Positions 46,969 through 58,458 of a DNA stretch of 64,000 nt are shown here, piece by piece. How positions within the stretch are numbered: position 1 is the stretch's first letter; every line of letters starts with the position of its first letter. The notes under the pieces are model-generated. The model was given only the letters and a program-made list of their open reading frames with translations. It had not been told where the DNA came from and searched no databases. The stretch is from positions 145,851 to 209,850 of the forward strand of contig RWJK01001178.1 of NCBI GenBank assembly GCA_004335835.1. The letters are read 5' to 3'. The position numbers were made by a program, and so were the translations under genes. Source of the stretch: Scenedesmus sp. ARA3 (lineage: Eukaryota > Chlorophyta > Chlorophyceae > Sphaeropleales > Scenedesmaceae).

Positions 46969-48277
46969 GCTGCTGCTCACGCGGGCCTGCTTCGCCTGAA
47001 CGTTGGCAGCGCATGCCAGGCGCATGGTGCGTTCTGCTAGCGTTATGAGTGAAGTTGTGACTATCGAGACCGATCCGATGTATTGACTGGCGGATGATCA
47101 GACGTTTTGGGGTCCGCGCAGCTGCGGCATCAAATAGCTGATGTGGCTTGGCTGCAGCACTGCAGATACCGCGGTCTCAAGCAATACGATAATATTTGTC
47201 TCTAATATTGTTTGTGCCAGACAAGCATTGAGTTGCAACTCTCACGGCAAAGCCAAAATGCTTGCGTTACATCCGACTCAGCTGCTGGCGTGGCACAGCA
47301 GCAAAATATCTCCACATGACAACTCTGGCTTCTCGATGGGTGCACGTGGAACATCGCCTCCTCCAAGTACAACTATTGGAATTCAGCTGACAACATGCAA
47401 CAGCAAGCCAGGCAACCACAAACGCTGCGCAACGCACTCAAAGAGGAGCCACTCAACTACCGGCGCCTCGCAACTGCAAACAACTGCAGCCAAATGCCCT
47501 ATATGCCGCACATTCTCAAGTGCTCCTCATCCATTTCAGCCTTACAAACACCAAAGCAGTCTAAAATGTGCAAGTGTGTTGCTGGCAGAACATGCAACAG
47601 CACAGGCGCACCCAGTGAGGGGTCACAGAGCAGTTTGACAGTACAATGCGTAACATACAAGTGCCGTGCACTGGAAACGCTGGTTGACTCTGAAACTTCC
47701 AACGTACATGCCCAAATAGCCTACCAGCACTTGTCAGTCGGCTGTGCATGCTGAGCAGAAGCTTCATGAGAGTCTGCTCCCACCCGGCTCCCTGCAACAC
47801 ACCAACCCCTACCTGCCTCCCTACAACGTGCATCTCTAAAGCACACACACCGCACCAACCCATTTCAGCTCTTTCAGCTGCTGTCTGCTGCACCTTCTGC
47901 CCCACACAACACTGCAGCCCGGTCCACTCAGCGCTGCTCTTAGGCAACAACCCGAGTTGCGAGTCACCGCATGCACTTGCAGAGGTGTCACCCTGGCGCG
48001 TGCAGGCCACAACAGCTGTTTGTCAGCTAAGCGCAGCCCAGCTCTCATCCTGCCGTGGTAGCATTTCCGCAATCTGCAGCGCCACCATTAGCGTCCCTTT
48101 GCACTTTGCTGCATGCCAAGACAGGCTCCTGGCGGTTCGGCTGCACAGCCTCTGGCAGCTGCCAACACACACTCACAGAGCTAAAGAAGCATCTGGTGTC
48201 TGCTTGCCCTGCGCCACAAGTGAGATTCATATTTGCAGCCTTGTGCTGTTCGAGGTTTCTCTGCCAACTGCCGCAGC
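46969..48277. other. Intergenic: lipase promoter and antiporter 3' region
   Basis: A plus-strand frame of 165 codons (47141-47638) is rich in Ser, Thr and His and matches nothing I know. I treat it as chance. No other gene is seen. Confidence 0.4.
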
Positions 48278-51200
48278 CTACTGGCCCTTGAGCTTGCGCT
48301 GCATGTAGATCTCGCGCCGCTGCACGAAGCTCTTCAGGTTCATCATCGGCGACAGCAGCAGCAGCGCCAGCGCGCAGGCGCCGATCAGCGTGTTGAAGTA
48401 GGCGGGCCAGCCGTACTCCTTCACGATGATGGACAGCGGGATGCCCGCATTGGCGGCACCTGGTGGCAGCAGCAGCAGCAGTGGCAGGACACATCATCAG
48501 CAGCCGTATTTCTTGACAATGATGGACAGCGGGATGCCCGCCTTGGCAGCATTTGCACAGCACAGCAGCAGCAGAACATTGGCAGCAACACGTCAGCAGC
48601 GTCAGGCAACGATCCACACCAAAATGACGAGCGCAGCAAGCAGGAGGCACCAGCACAGACCCGTGAACCTCCGTTGTTGTCCTGAAGCAATTGCAGCGTG
48701 CCTGCTGCGCACGGCGAGCTGCATGAATGCTTGCAGAATGCACCAATCCCAACAGCAAAACACAAAAGTAACGCGTTAACTGTTACAGACTGTTACAAGC
48801 TGCCTTACTCACCCCAGGTATGCGATCCAACCCAGGAAGCCCTCCGAGGCCCCCAAGCTGCTGTGCAGGCCCCTTTCAGCATAGCCAATACGGGGAAAAA
48901 GTTTTGCACCCAATAGAGACCCAAACAAAGTTACACGCAACCAACACAGCAACTGTTACATGCTGTCACTCACCCAGGTATGCGATCCAGCCCAGGAAGC
49001 CCTCCGAGGCGCCCACACTGTCCGGCCCCACCAGCTCCGCGCCGCACAGCCCGATGAGCATCTGGGGCCCGTACAGGAAGAAGCCGATCATGAACACGTT
49101 GAGCCACTGCAGCGCGGCGGCGCTGGCCGGCACGTACTGGAAGGACAGCAGCGCCAGGGCGATGCCCACCGTGTAGGCCATGACCACCTGTGTTAAGGCA
49201 GTGAAGCAGCAGTACAGTGGGGCTGGTGCTGTGTTGGGAAGCGTGTGGTAGGGTGGGGTTTACCAGCAGTTGCCCACCGTGTAGGCCATGACCACCTGTG
49301 GTGAGGCAGTGCGGCAGTGCAGTATAAAGGCAAGGACATGGGCAAGGTGTAGAGCTCGCACTGGAAGGACAGCAGGGCGAGGGCGATGCCCACCGTGTAG
49401 GCCATAACCACCTGCAGACAATCACAAAGCATGGAGTTGGCAGTGTGGGTGGCAGTGTGGGTGGCAGTGTGGGCTACACCCGCAGCAGATGTTATCAACT
49501 GCTATTTTTGCGTTTGTGAAGGATCATTCAGTAGCCGCTGCAGCACCATTGACAACCTGAGCAGGATGTTTGCATCAATGCGCTGCAGCTGCAGCAGCTG
49601 CTGAGCCATGCACCGCACCTGCACGCGCTTGCCGACTGCGCCGCCCTTGCCGCCGCTGCTGTTGATCATCATGTCGCTGACGCGGCCTGCGATCAGGCTG
49701 CCCACCAGCCCGCCCAGCTCCAGGCCTGACACGCGCACCGCGGCCTGCGCTGCATCGCTCACGCCCTTCTCCTTGATCAGGTAGAACACAAACCAGGACG
49801 TCACGCCCTGCAGTTGCGTTTGTGGGTGTCCAAACAGTACAGATTTCAGCAGCAGTAGAAGCGGCGGCAGCAGTGGCAACTCGCGACATGCGTGCATCTG
49901 GGTTGACATGTGCGTGAAAGACGTGCACGCTCTTGACAGCCGATGCAGAGGCTCGCTCCGCCAGCCATGTTTATGTAAAGCTGGGCTCAAGCTTTGCACT
50001 ATCCCCCTCCCCAATCGAAGCCTTCACAGCCCCTTGCCGGCTGCCATGACCGCTACCGCACCCGCACACGCATCACACCTGGCGCATGATGTAAATGGAG
50101 AAGTAGGTCAGCGCAATTACCTGCTGCCGTTACCGCTGCTGCTGCCAACGCTGCTGCTGCTGCTGCCAACGCATCCGCACCTGGCGCACGATGTAGATGA
50201 AGAAGTAGGTCAGCGCCATGCCCCAGATGAAGGGGTTCTTCAGCACGTTGTTCAGCAGCTCCTTCAGCACGTTGGGCTTGGGCTTGGCCTCGCCTGCCGC
50301 CTTGGGCTTCTCTGCTGCGGGCTCCACTGGGGGGAAGCCCAGGTCTTCCGGCTTGTCCTTGCTGCGGCAGCAAGTTGCAAGCAAGTTGAACAAGTTAAGC
50401 AGGTGCGCATCAAGCACACAAGAAAGACGTGACTGTCAGACCCGATAGTGATCTGTTTCGAGCTGCATGGTGCATGGAAGGGTAGCACAAATCAAAATGG
50501 GTCGGGCTTGGCCTTGCTGCGGAAGAGACGGTCGTGGAGGTATGGCAACAGTATGCTGCTGCTACTGCTGCTGCTGCTGTACATGCTGCTGCTGCTACTG
50601 CCCCGCCCGCGCCGTGCCTGCAGTGCCCCCACTCACCAGGCAAACAGCACGAAGCAGCCCACCACCAGCCCAATGATGCCGGGCGCCCACATGCCCCACT
50701 TCCAGCCCATGCTCTTGGCAAAGCCGCCAGCCACCAGCGGCGCCGCAAAACCCCCGAGGTTGTGTGCGATGTTCCACATACCCCAGTAGGTGCCGCGCTC
50801 CTTGCTGGCGAACCAAGTGGTCAGGATGCGCGCGCAGCAGGGGCCGCCCACGCCCTGGTGTGTCAAAGAGGCAGCGACAGACACAACAGAGCCGTGGCTC
50901 TCATCAGGTTTACGCCTGGCACATGAATGAGGCAGCGTACAGGCAGCGACAGACACATCAAGCAGAGGTCTGAAGTCAATTTCACGCTAGCCATTGCTTG
51001 CAAGCTTACACATCAACCTCCTCATGCGGTGCGGCATGCACTGCCGGTAGCTGTGACTGACACGTGCTGCACCAAAACACGGTCAACCAGCTGCTGCTAC
51101 CAACCACTGCTGCTGCTAACCACTGCTGCTGCGCCGCACCTGCAGCGTGCCGTTGAGTGCCCAGAAGACGCAGAACCAGGCCAGGCTGGTGCCAAAGCCA

Positions 51201-52622
51201 AACGCAATGTTGATCAGCGCAGTCGCCATCAGCCCACCGGCCAGCAGCACACTCGGGCTGAATCGAGCACCCAGCACGCCGGAAATGAACTTAGACATGC
51301 CGTATGCGATTGGGAAGATGGACGTCATGGCTCCGATTTGAGTGATGTCCATGGCCAGCTTGGGGTCTGCCACCATGACCGGAGCTGTGTAGGTGAGGCT
51401 GTTGCGCGTGAGGTAGTAGCAGGAGTAGCTGCTCGGCGGCGGGGCAGCACAGGCGGAGGGGCAGGGGACAGGCAGGCACATAAGGTCCGGGAAGGACAGG
51501 TGCATATGCAGGGTGCAGTGCAGTTGTCCGAGTTGGTATCAATGACGAGAGCAGCTGCACAGCCCTGCAATGTGGATGGCGCTTGTGTCCCTTCACATGA
51601 ACGGATAAGCTTCCAGATGGCTGCGCAGTCGCTGCTGTGACACGAAGTCACAGCCACAAGCCGCATGCATGCAAAACACCTTTACATGCGCACTTGCAGG
51701 CCGTGCACAAGCTGCGCGGCCAGCCATTGCTGCTCACCCAATGACGATGCCGATGAACACCACCAGGCGCCGCCTAATGAACTCGGCACTGTAGGCTGGC
51801 GTGGGTGCGTCCGATGCAGCCTGCAAGCATTGCGAGAGCCGACATATGATCAAAGCCTCAATTGTTGCACAAGACGCAAGGTCACTAGGCTGCCGGTGTT
51901 ACAGCAACATCTGGCAAAGTCTACGACAGAGTACCGCATGGCAATCTGCACCTCAACCCTATTTAAAAAACTAAGCGGCAGGTACAACCCTTGCAGCCTG
52001 CGTGTGCTGACTGCGAGGAGTGTTGTAAGTGCACGTCAGGTATCTAGGCATGCTTGCAATTCATTGTCTGTTCATGGTGAACACAGCTGCAAGTAAGGAC
52101 ACTGTTGCTTACGGTATGTTGGGACTGGATTTGGCATGGTGCAAGCATACTCCACAGGTGTCCAGTCGCAAATGACACTGGTACAAGCAGGCAGAAGAAC
52201 CCGAACATTGATAATCAGCTGCTGAAAAAATTGACACATTCGCTTGTGCTCACTGCTGCTCCGCCGGCGGCACACGCCACATCTGGCCGGTGCTGCTGCT
52301 GTTGCTGCTGCTCTGGCAGCTCCGGCCACTGCTGCTGCGGCAGCGGCTCCGGCTGTACGACTCCTGGCAGGCGCCTGCAAGCAATTGCAGAGCACATCAT
52401 TGCCATTTGGCTGTCAGTAAGTCACTCTGGAAGGGATGATCAGTGGCAAACACAACTGTCCATGGTCGCGCAGTTGGCAGCAGCAGGTAGGGCATGCAGC
52501 AAATCGCACCTTATTTGCACATTGCTCCTGCGGGCAAGCGCTGAGCGCAGCACAGGGAGTGCTGACTGGGAGGCACGAGCGCAGCTAGCGTGCACCCGCT
52601 GAGTATGAGCTGACCGCAGCAT
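48278..52622 (-). CDS. Organophosphate:phosphate antiporter (GlpT/UhpC/SLC37-type MFS), 9 exons
   Basis: Major-facilitator carrier related to glycerol-3-phosphate and hexose-phosphate/phosphate exchangers. Exons: 52622-52510, 52374-52254, 51820-51738, 51428-51140, 50854-50637, 50361-50181, 49807-49619, 49187-48974, 48459-48278 (529 residues, phases agree). About 80 N-terminal residues are presequence-like (MLRSAHTQRVHASCARASQS), then Gln-rich, before the first membrane segment, which suggests an organelle envelope, perhaps plastid. Landmarks are YYLTRNSLTYTAPVM, SIFPIAYGMSKFISGVLGAR, the GGPCCARILTTWFASKERGT loop with YWGMWNIAHNLGG, a Lys/Pro-rich central loop (EDLGFPPVEPAAEKPKAAGE), GVTSWFVFYLIKEKGVS and GPQMLIGLCGAELVG. 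Plant G3P permeases and bacterial UhpC share these. The exact phosphate ester cannot be told. Introns 6, 7 and 8 hold five exon-edge copies, the most in the window. Confidence 0.9.
48508..48560 (-). repeat. Exon-edge echo: 5' edge of antiporter exon 9
   Basis: Matches 48418-48466 around ATGATGGACAGCGGGATGCC. On the minus strand it encodes AGIPLSIIVKKYG, against AGIPLSIIVKEYG. About 90 bases upstream, in intron 8. Confidence 0.87.
48809..48862 (-). repeat. Exon-edge echo: 3' edge of antiporter exon 8
   Basis: Matches 48967-49018, with TCACCCCAGGTATGCGATCC and the following GGAAGCCCTCCGAGGC. The GTGAGT donor is kept on the minus strand. About 155 bases downstream of the exon, in intron 8. Confidence 0.9.
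49271..49414 (-). repeat. Two exon-edge echoes: 5' edge of antiporter exon 8
   Basis: The edge at 49134-49193 recurs at 49359-49414 (about 56 bases with few mismatches, CAG acceptor kept, VVMAYTVGIALALLSFQ) and in part at 49271-49300 (VVMAYTVG, then diverging). Both lie in intron 7 upstream of the true exon, giving three copies in a row. Confidence 0.9.
50078..50115 (-). repeat. Exon-edge echo: 3' edge of antiporter exon 6
   Basis: Matches 50181-50218, the TYFFIYIVRQ end. The copy reads LTYFSIYIMRQ with a GT following. It lies about 100 bases downstream in intron 6. Confidence 0.85.
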
Positions 52623-53430
52623 GATTGACGCCTTCACTGCTGCTTTTCCCGAAAGCTGCTTCCCGAAACTCTGGTCGAGACCCTGCGCCCGACGTGAGCA
52701 ATAAAAAGCGTTGATCACTTATAACCGTCAAGATAGCACACGGGAGTTCAGCACATCCCTGTTGGCTCTGCTATGAGCTGCAACCGTTGCGTGGGAAAGC
52801 AAACTGTGCACTGGAGGCATCTGCTGGAATCACTACGTTGCAGTGCGTAGCTTTAGACTGAATTAACGCTACTCATAAGCCATCCGTCAGGCCACGCTGC
52901 TCCTCAGCTGTCCCAGGTATCTGGTCAAGCGCTGTGAAAGGCCAATCTATGCGTACTCAATATTAAATAACGCACCTCAAACGACGTTTGCTATGTTTGA
53001 ATAGTCAAGCCAAGCAGACTACGGATCTGGCTACCGGGTGCTATGACTCTTGCCTCTGGGGAAGAAATACGCACAGCAGCTGGGCAGACTTCTGGTAACA
53101 AACAATTAGCAGATTTTCCAACATGAACAACGCCTCTGCACGGTAGCCAGCATCTGTGCAACAGCGTTATGTACTGTGGCTTGGGGTTTCGTGAACCAGC
53201 CCAAGGAAGTGACCTGGAGCAACCAAGAACGTCTGTGATGCGATGGCTGGCATACCACAGCACTGGTACGCACTTGACGTACACACATGGTGCCAGTTGC
53301 CACAGAGTTCAGCCTGCCACAGACTGACACAGTGAGCGCATCAGCATACTGATCAGCCGCACAACAGCCAATTGCTCAGCAAAGATTATGACACTGCACC
53401 GCAGCACCGGCTCTCTGCTACAACTACGCT
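52623..53430. other. Intergenic: antiporter promoter and THUMPD1 3' region
   Basis: No gene recognised; a 97-codon minus frame at 52991-53284 has no family features. The promoter of the antiporter should lie just above 52622. Confidence 0.4.
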
Positions 53431-54754
53431 TCAGCTCTCTGCAGCATTCTCTGCTGCTGCTGGTGCTTCTGCTGCCTCATCCTTCGCCTCTACTGCGGCT
53501 GCTTTCTCCTCTGCGGCTGCTGCACCTGCATCCTGCTTCTCTGCCTGCTCTGCTGCCTCTGCTGCCTTCTCCTGTGGTGGTGCTGCTGCTGCTGCTGCTG
53601 CTGCTGGCTGCTGCTTCTGCTCTGCCTGGCCCTCCAGCTCATCCTCTGCCAGCTTCCTCACATTGAAGCGGGACAGCTCCTTGTAGCTAGGCACCACGCA
53701 GATGCAGCAGACAGTGCGCACCAGCTGCACGATGATGGTCTTCTGCGGCGTGCGCAGGTTGACCCTGCAGGACACACATACAGCAGATACGACAAGCGCG
53801 TCACTTTTGTGTGCCTGTCAAACAATTGATCGAAGGTGCGGCGGAGTTGTGCTGAGATGTTGCATGCCAGTGCTGCGGCACAAGTACACGCCATTGCCAT
53901 GCGCAAGAACGGAGTGTGCAAAAACTCCGGCATTGCACCATTTTTCAAAGCACTCCACGAACAAACGACTGTGTTTCAGGACTGGCAAAACAACATGCTG
54001 TGTCACGCTGGCGCTGCGGCAGCCGCCGGCTGACTCGTCAAGATCAAGCCTGTCCTACAAAATAGGACAATCGAATGCACCAATCAGGCATAGCAACATT
54101 GCCGTCGGCCGGCTCACTTGTGTGGCGCCTGCACTGCCTTGGCCACAATGTCGATGACCTCCTTGCGGTCCAGCTTGTCATTCGCGCGGTGCTCAAACTC
54201 CACCGCAAACTCTATGCTGGCGGCATCGTCGCCTGCAGCCAATAGACAGGTGTTGATACAGGTAAGGACCTCTTTATTGTTATCTAGCAGGCTCTCCATT
54301 CCGAGCTTGTGCTTCATTGGCATCGTAATCTGGCGCAGACACACACTCGGGAGGTGCTGCTGCGTCAGCAGCTACCCGTCTGCGCACTCAGTGCAGCAGG
54401 GTGCAGCAGGGTGCAGCAGGTGGGCAACACACATAGCACCTAAGGGGCAAGCAGACCAGCACATGCTGCTACCCCACCCAGTGCACGCCACAACAGCACC
54501 CAGTAGACAATGCTGCAGCTATGGGAGCAGCAGCCAGTCAGCCGCGTACAGCCGCACCTGTGGGGAAGTGCTGCGCCGCCACCTTTGCAGCCATGGCAGT
54601 GATCTCATCCTTGCTGATGCCGCAGGTGTGAGACACCGGCAGCAGCCGCATCAGGTGCCTGCTGGGCAGCGACTGCGTGGCCTGCACGTGGCGGCAGATG
54701 TCCAGCACCACCTCCTCAGGGCTGGGGCAGTCTGCGGCAGCGGCAGCAGCAGCG

Positions 54755-54790
<36 letters not shown>

Positions 54791-55583
54791 GGGGTGCCAT
54801 CAGACTGGATCAAGGTTTGTACACCAGCACAGTGCATGGCTGATCATTGCAGCTGTAGGTGGCTGTGGCAGGTACTCCCAGCAAGCGCTACTTGACCGAC
54901 AGCCCATGTGCATTGCACAGCTGGCATGACGACTGCCTTTCCGTTCCACACTGAGAACCGGCTTTGCACTCGTTCTGGCGTTGGGCCAGAACTCTCAATG
55001 CAGGTCAAACTCACCGTCTGCTGTTGGGAACTCCACGAACAGCGTGCCACGCACGCCACCCTCGCGCCGCTTGAAGCGGTCCTTGCGCTTGTCCTTGAGC
55101 TGCGCCACCTCCGCAGCCAGCATGTCTGCAATGCTGCTGCCCTTGCTGCTGCCGTCGCCGCCGGCATCTGCTGCTGCTGCTGCTGCTGTGGCGTTGCTGC
55201 GGCCCACGTGGTCCTTGCCCAGGCGGGTGAAGCTCTGCAGTATGAGCGCGATGCAGATGTGGCAAGCAGCAGTCACAGTTGGTTAGTGAAAAGGTGTGGG
55301 GCAAATTATAGGGCAGAACATACCATGGCAGCAACCTGAGCCTTCAGCACAAGCAGCATACTAAATGAGGTGAACCTCGTACGTGAGGGTTCACCATTCA
55401 TAACTGGGCCTGCAACAGCATTGGCTACCAGCAGAGCTGCAACATGGCACCGCTGCACAGCGCACCTCCTCTAGCATTTGGATCAGCTCATCTGTGGCCT
55501 TTTTGTCTTTGCCGTTGTCGCAGGTGGCATAGATGCCAACTGACCCTACAGCGATAGACTGCCCGGAACCCTTGTACTGTAGG

Positions 55584-55630
<47 letters not shown>

Positions 55631-55877
55631 CAGCAGCAGCGGCGGCGGCGGTGGCAGTCAAAGGAACAGCACTCAAAAGCTGCAGCAGGACAAGCCCTGA
55701 CTCAAGGCAACCCGTAAACAAGCATAACATCCCTGCCTTTCAACATGCAGTAAGGCCTGCCTGCACTTATGGCATGCTGACTTGCAGAGCTCTCACCGGA
55801 CCACCCCAGTGGCCTTTGGCCTTCTTGTGCTGCCCTCCACCTTCGCGAGGTCCTGATCGCTTTTTGTTGTCCGACAT
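53431..55877 (-). CDS. THUMPD1: THUMP-domain tRNA acetylation adaptor (THUMPD1/Tan1), 6 exons
   Basis: Tan1/THUMPD1 binds tRNA through its THUMP domain and lets the Kre33/NAT10 acetyltransferase form N4-acetylcytidine at position 12. Exons: 55877-55797, 55576-55466, 55234-55015, 54731-54558, 54232-54118, 53764-53431 (344 residues, phases agree). A basic head (MSDNKKRSGPREGGGQHKKA) leads into SVGIYATCDNGKDKKATDEL. The family core follows: RHLMRLLPVSHTCGIS, then FAVEFEHRANDKLDRKEVID, then VNLRTPQKTIIVQLVRTVCC with ICVVPSYKELSRFNVRKLAE. The last about 80 residues form an Ala/Glu-rich tail with an Ala run from a triplet tract. It is divergent from CCDC124 with about 530 bases between the starts. 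Confidence 0.92.
55589..55627 (+). repeat. (CAG)13 tract in THUMPD1 intron 1
   Basis: Thirteen CAG units (CTG on the transcribed strand) lie shortly before the acceptor of exon 2, again in the acceptor-proximal position. Confidence 0.9.
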
Positions 55878-56410
55878 GTTTGTATAACTGTATCGAGTCA
55901 AGGCAGTGAAGCGCCGCTGGTAGCAGTCGAGTTCTTGCGGAACAGCAGTTCAGACTCGGCTCCCGAGCTGAGCGTTGCAGCAGAGTCTATACGGCGTTTG
56001 CCAAACAACACTGCATAAATTTCTGTATGCGACCAAAGCGTGGGCGTGGTTTGACTGCTTGGGCCTGGGGTGAGGGCTTGTCATGTTTTTGTGCCTGACA
56101 ACACTAGCAATGCCTGTACATCTTGTGGCCTGCGGCAGGCAACACCGTAGTGAGACGAAGCTCGCAGTACTAAAAAGTCTTATCACGCTTTGGCAATTTC
56201 ATCCGCCCTTGGTGGCTATACGTCAGTACTGTCATCACGACAGCACCCTGCAACGTGTAGAGACAGCCTGGATTTTGCTTCCATCGGGTGTGCAGTGGTG
56301 AATTATACATTCACCAAGCAGACGCTTGGATATTCAGTCATCGTGAACGGACTTGGCATCCACAAGTGACTGCAGCTGCAGCTGCTGCTGACGGCAGCAG
56401 GACAGCAGAG
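55878..56410. promoter_or_regulatory. Divergent promoter region of THUMPD1 and CCDC124
   Basis: About 530 bases lie between the two start codons, low in triplet repeats. No clear core element was identified. Confidence 0.5.
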
Positions 56411-58458
56411 ATGGCACCAAAGAAGAATATGAATGAAAAGGTGGAGGCAGCCAGGTAATGTTGATTGTTGACGTTGTGGAGTTGTTTTATGCTGGCAACG
56501 CTGGCCATGCACACAGCAAGTGCCTGCAGCAGCTGCAGTGATGCTCACCATACGTGGACAGCAGTTGCACCACATTGCTTGCAGTGAGGCTCAGCAAAGG
56601 GCATAGCAGCAGCAGCAGCAGAAGCAGCAGCAGCAGCCACAGGAATACCACATCAGCGTCTGCTACGTGCCTTGCAGGGAGCGCAAGGCTGCAGCAAAAG
56701 ACGCAGCATCAAAAAAGGCGTCAAAGGATGCAGAAGATGCCTACTGGCGGGAGGCTGGCGAGGGTGCCAAGACAAAGGTATGTGCTGCCCTCTGCTTCAC
56801 AGGTGCAGCAGCTGATGATGAAAGTGCAGAACTTCTGCCCTGGCCAGGCGGCAATAGCAATTGGCTGGCAGGGATGAGACAGACATGCAGCAAACATGCC
56901 ATACCTGTGCATGCCGATTCCAAGCACGTGTGCAGTTGCAGAAAGCGACAACATCGCACCTCTGCATGGACTCATAGCCAGAATCACATAACTGCTGTGC
57001 AGAGAGCGCCATCTGAAAAGCTGCCGTACATTCCATCAGCCAGACTACTCTGCCCGAAGTTCTCTGGTTGTCACGTTCCCCATTCTCCAACCCTCTGCCG
57101 CCTTCCTTTCCCTGCTTCCAATGCTGCTGCTGCTGCTGCTGCTGCTGCGGCAGGCTCAGGCCAAGCGCGACGACGAGGAGCGCAAGCGCCAGGAGGCTGC
57201 TGCGCGCAAGGCTGAGCTGAAGCGGCTGCAGGAGCAGGAGGAGGCGGCGCTGGCGAAACCTAAAACCACTCCCAAGGCAAACAGGGTGTCAGGGCCCAAG
57301 GTGGGTTGCCGAGCGTTGACTTTTGTTGGTGAATGGCCTGTGGGCGGCGCTGGCCAAGCCCAAGGCCACAAAGGCCAACAGGTTGTCAGGGCCCAAGGCG
57401 GGTTGGAGGGCGTGCCAAATAAATCTTCTTTAATTATAAAAATGTTGCATCTTGTTGCTGACCAGTCTGTAGGGGCACTAGGCAACAGCAACAGATGTGG
57501 GAGCGGCAGGCGAGTAAGACTGCACAGCCTGCCGAGTGGTGTAGGTAGCGCGCCGCAACATGCAGCGCGCACAGGCCGCATTGCTGCGCCGTCGATGGAA
57601 GTTGTACAGGTGCTTCGTCTGTGTCCAGCTGTCCTGTAGGAGTGTGCTTATCACTGCGGCGGTGGCAAAGAAGCAGGGCAGACATCAAATACATGCACTG
57701 TACTGTACTGTCTGAGGCAGAGACACCTGCAATCACCTGCTGGCTCGCAGGTCACGCATCATGAACTCGACAAGCTCCGCGAGTCGGAGGCAGCAGCAAA
57801 GGAGGCGGAGCAGAAGGAGCGAGCCATGGCTGCGAAGCGCGAGGTCAGCTCGCAGAGCTACAGCCGCATGCTGGAGGTGGAGAACACCAACAGGCTGGAG
57901 GATGCAGTGGATGCGCGCAGCATGGAGCAGGCCATTGACGCGCTCAGCAGCCTGGGCGTGGTGGAGACGCCGCCGGCAGACAAGCACCCGGAGAAGTGAG
58001 TGCTGCGCCTGGGTTGGGTCCGGTTGATTGGGGAACAGATGCCCAGTGGGTGATTGGCTGGCTTGAGCTGCCTGCGGTGCGGTGCTGCGGCATCGTGTGC
58101 CGCGCAATCGCTTGAGGGTTGTTTGGTGGCGCGATCAAGCGCTGCTGCTGTTCCCGTCGATAAGTACAACAGCAATGGCAGGGTATTGTGTCTGCAGCAG
58201 CTGTTGCTCCCCCATTGTCGCCGCCTAAATGCATCTCTCCAATGCTGAATGCTCCTTTCGACTGCCGGCCGTCTCTTGTTGTGTGGTTGCTGCTGCGGCA
58301 GGCGCATGCGTGCCGCGTGGAAGGCGTTTGAGGAGCACAACCTGCCGCTGCTGCGCATGGAGAAGCCCAACCTGAAGCAGGCGCAGTACAAGGACATGCT
58401 GTGGAAGATGTGGCAGAAGAGCCCAGACAACCCGGCTTTCGCGGCGGGCAAGCAGTGA
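56411..58458 (+). CDS. CCDC124: CCDC124/Lso2-type ribosome-binding protein, 5 exons
   Basis: Small, highly charged coiled-coil protein. Its yeast relative Lso2 and human CCDC124 sit in the decoding and GTPase centres of idle 80S ribosomes and help restart translation. Exons: 56411-56454, 56678-56777, 57154-57300, 57751-57995, 58302-58458 (230 residues, phases agree). Landmarks are MAPKKNMNEKVEAAR, AEDAYWREA, a long Lys/Glu/Arg helix (AKRDDEERKRQEAAARKAEL), SMEQAIDALSSLGV, HPEKRMRAAWKAFEEHNLP and the end WQKSPDNPAFAAGKQ, all typical of the family. Intron 3 holds a copy of the exon 3 end. Confidence 0.94.
57339..57410 (+). repeat. Exon-edge echo: 3' edge of CCDC124 exon 3
   Basis: Matches 57244-57310, with GCGGCGCTGGCCAAGCCCAA and later TGTCAGGGCCCAAGGCGGGT. 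It encodes KANRLSGPK against KANRVSGPK. The GT donor has become GC in the copy. It lies about 95 bases downstream in intron 3. Confidence 0.88.

Noticed and set aside
47141..47638. Plus-strand 165-codon frame upstream of the lipase gene
   Set aside because: Ser/Thr/His-rich without motifs; it lies in the interval expected for the lipase promoter and antiporter 3' region.
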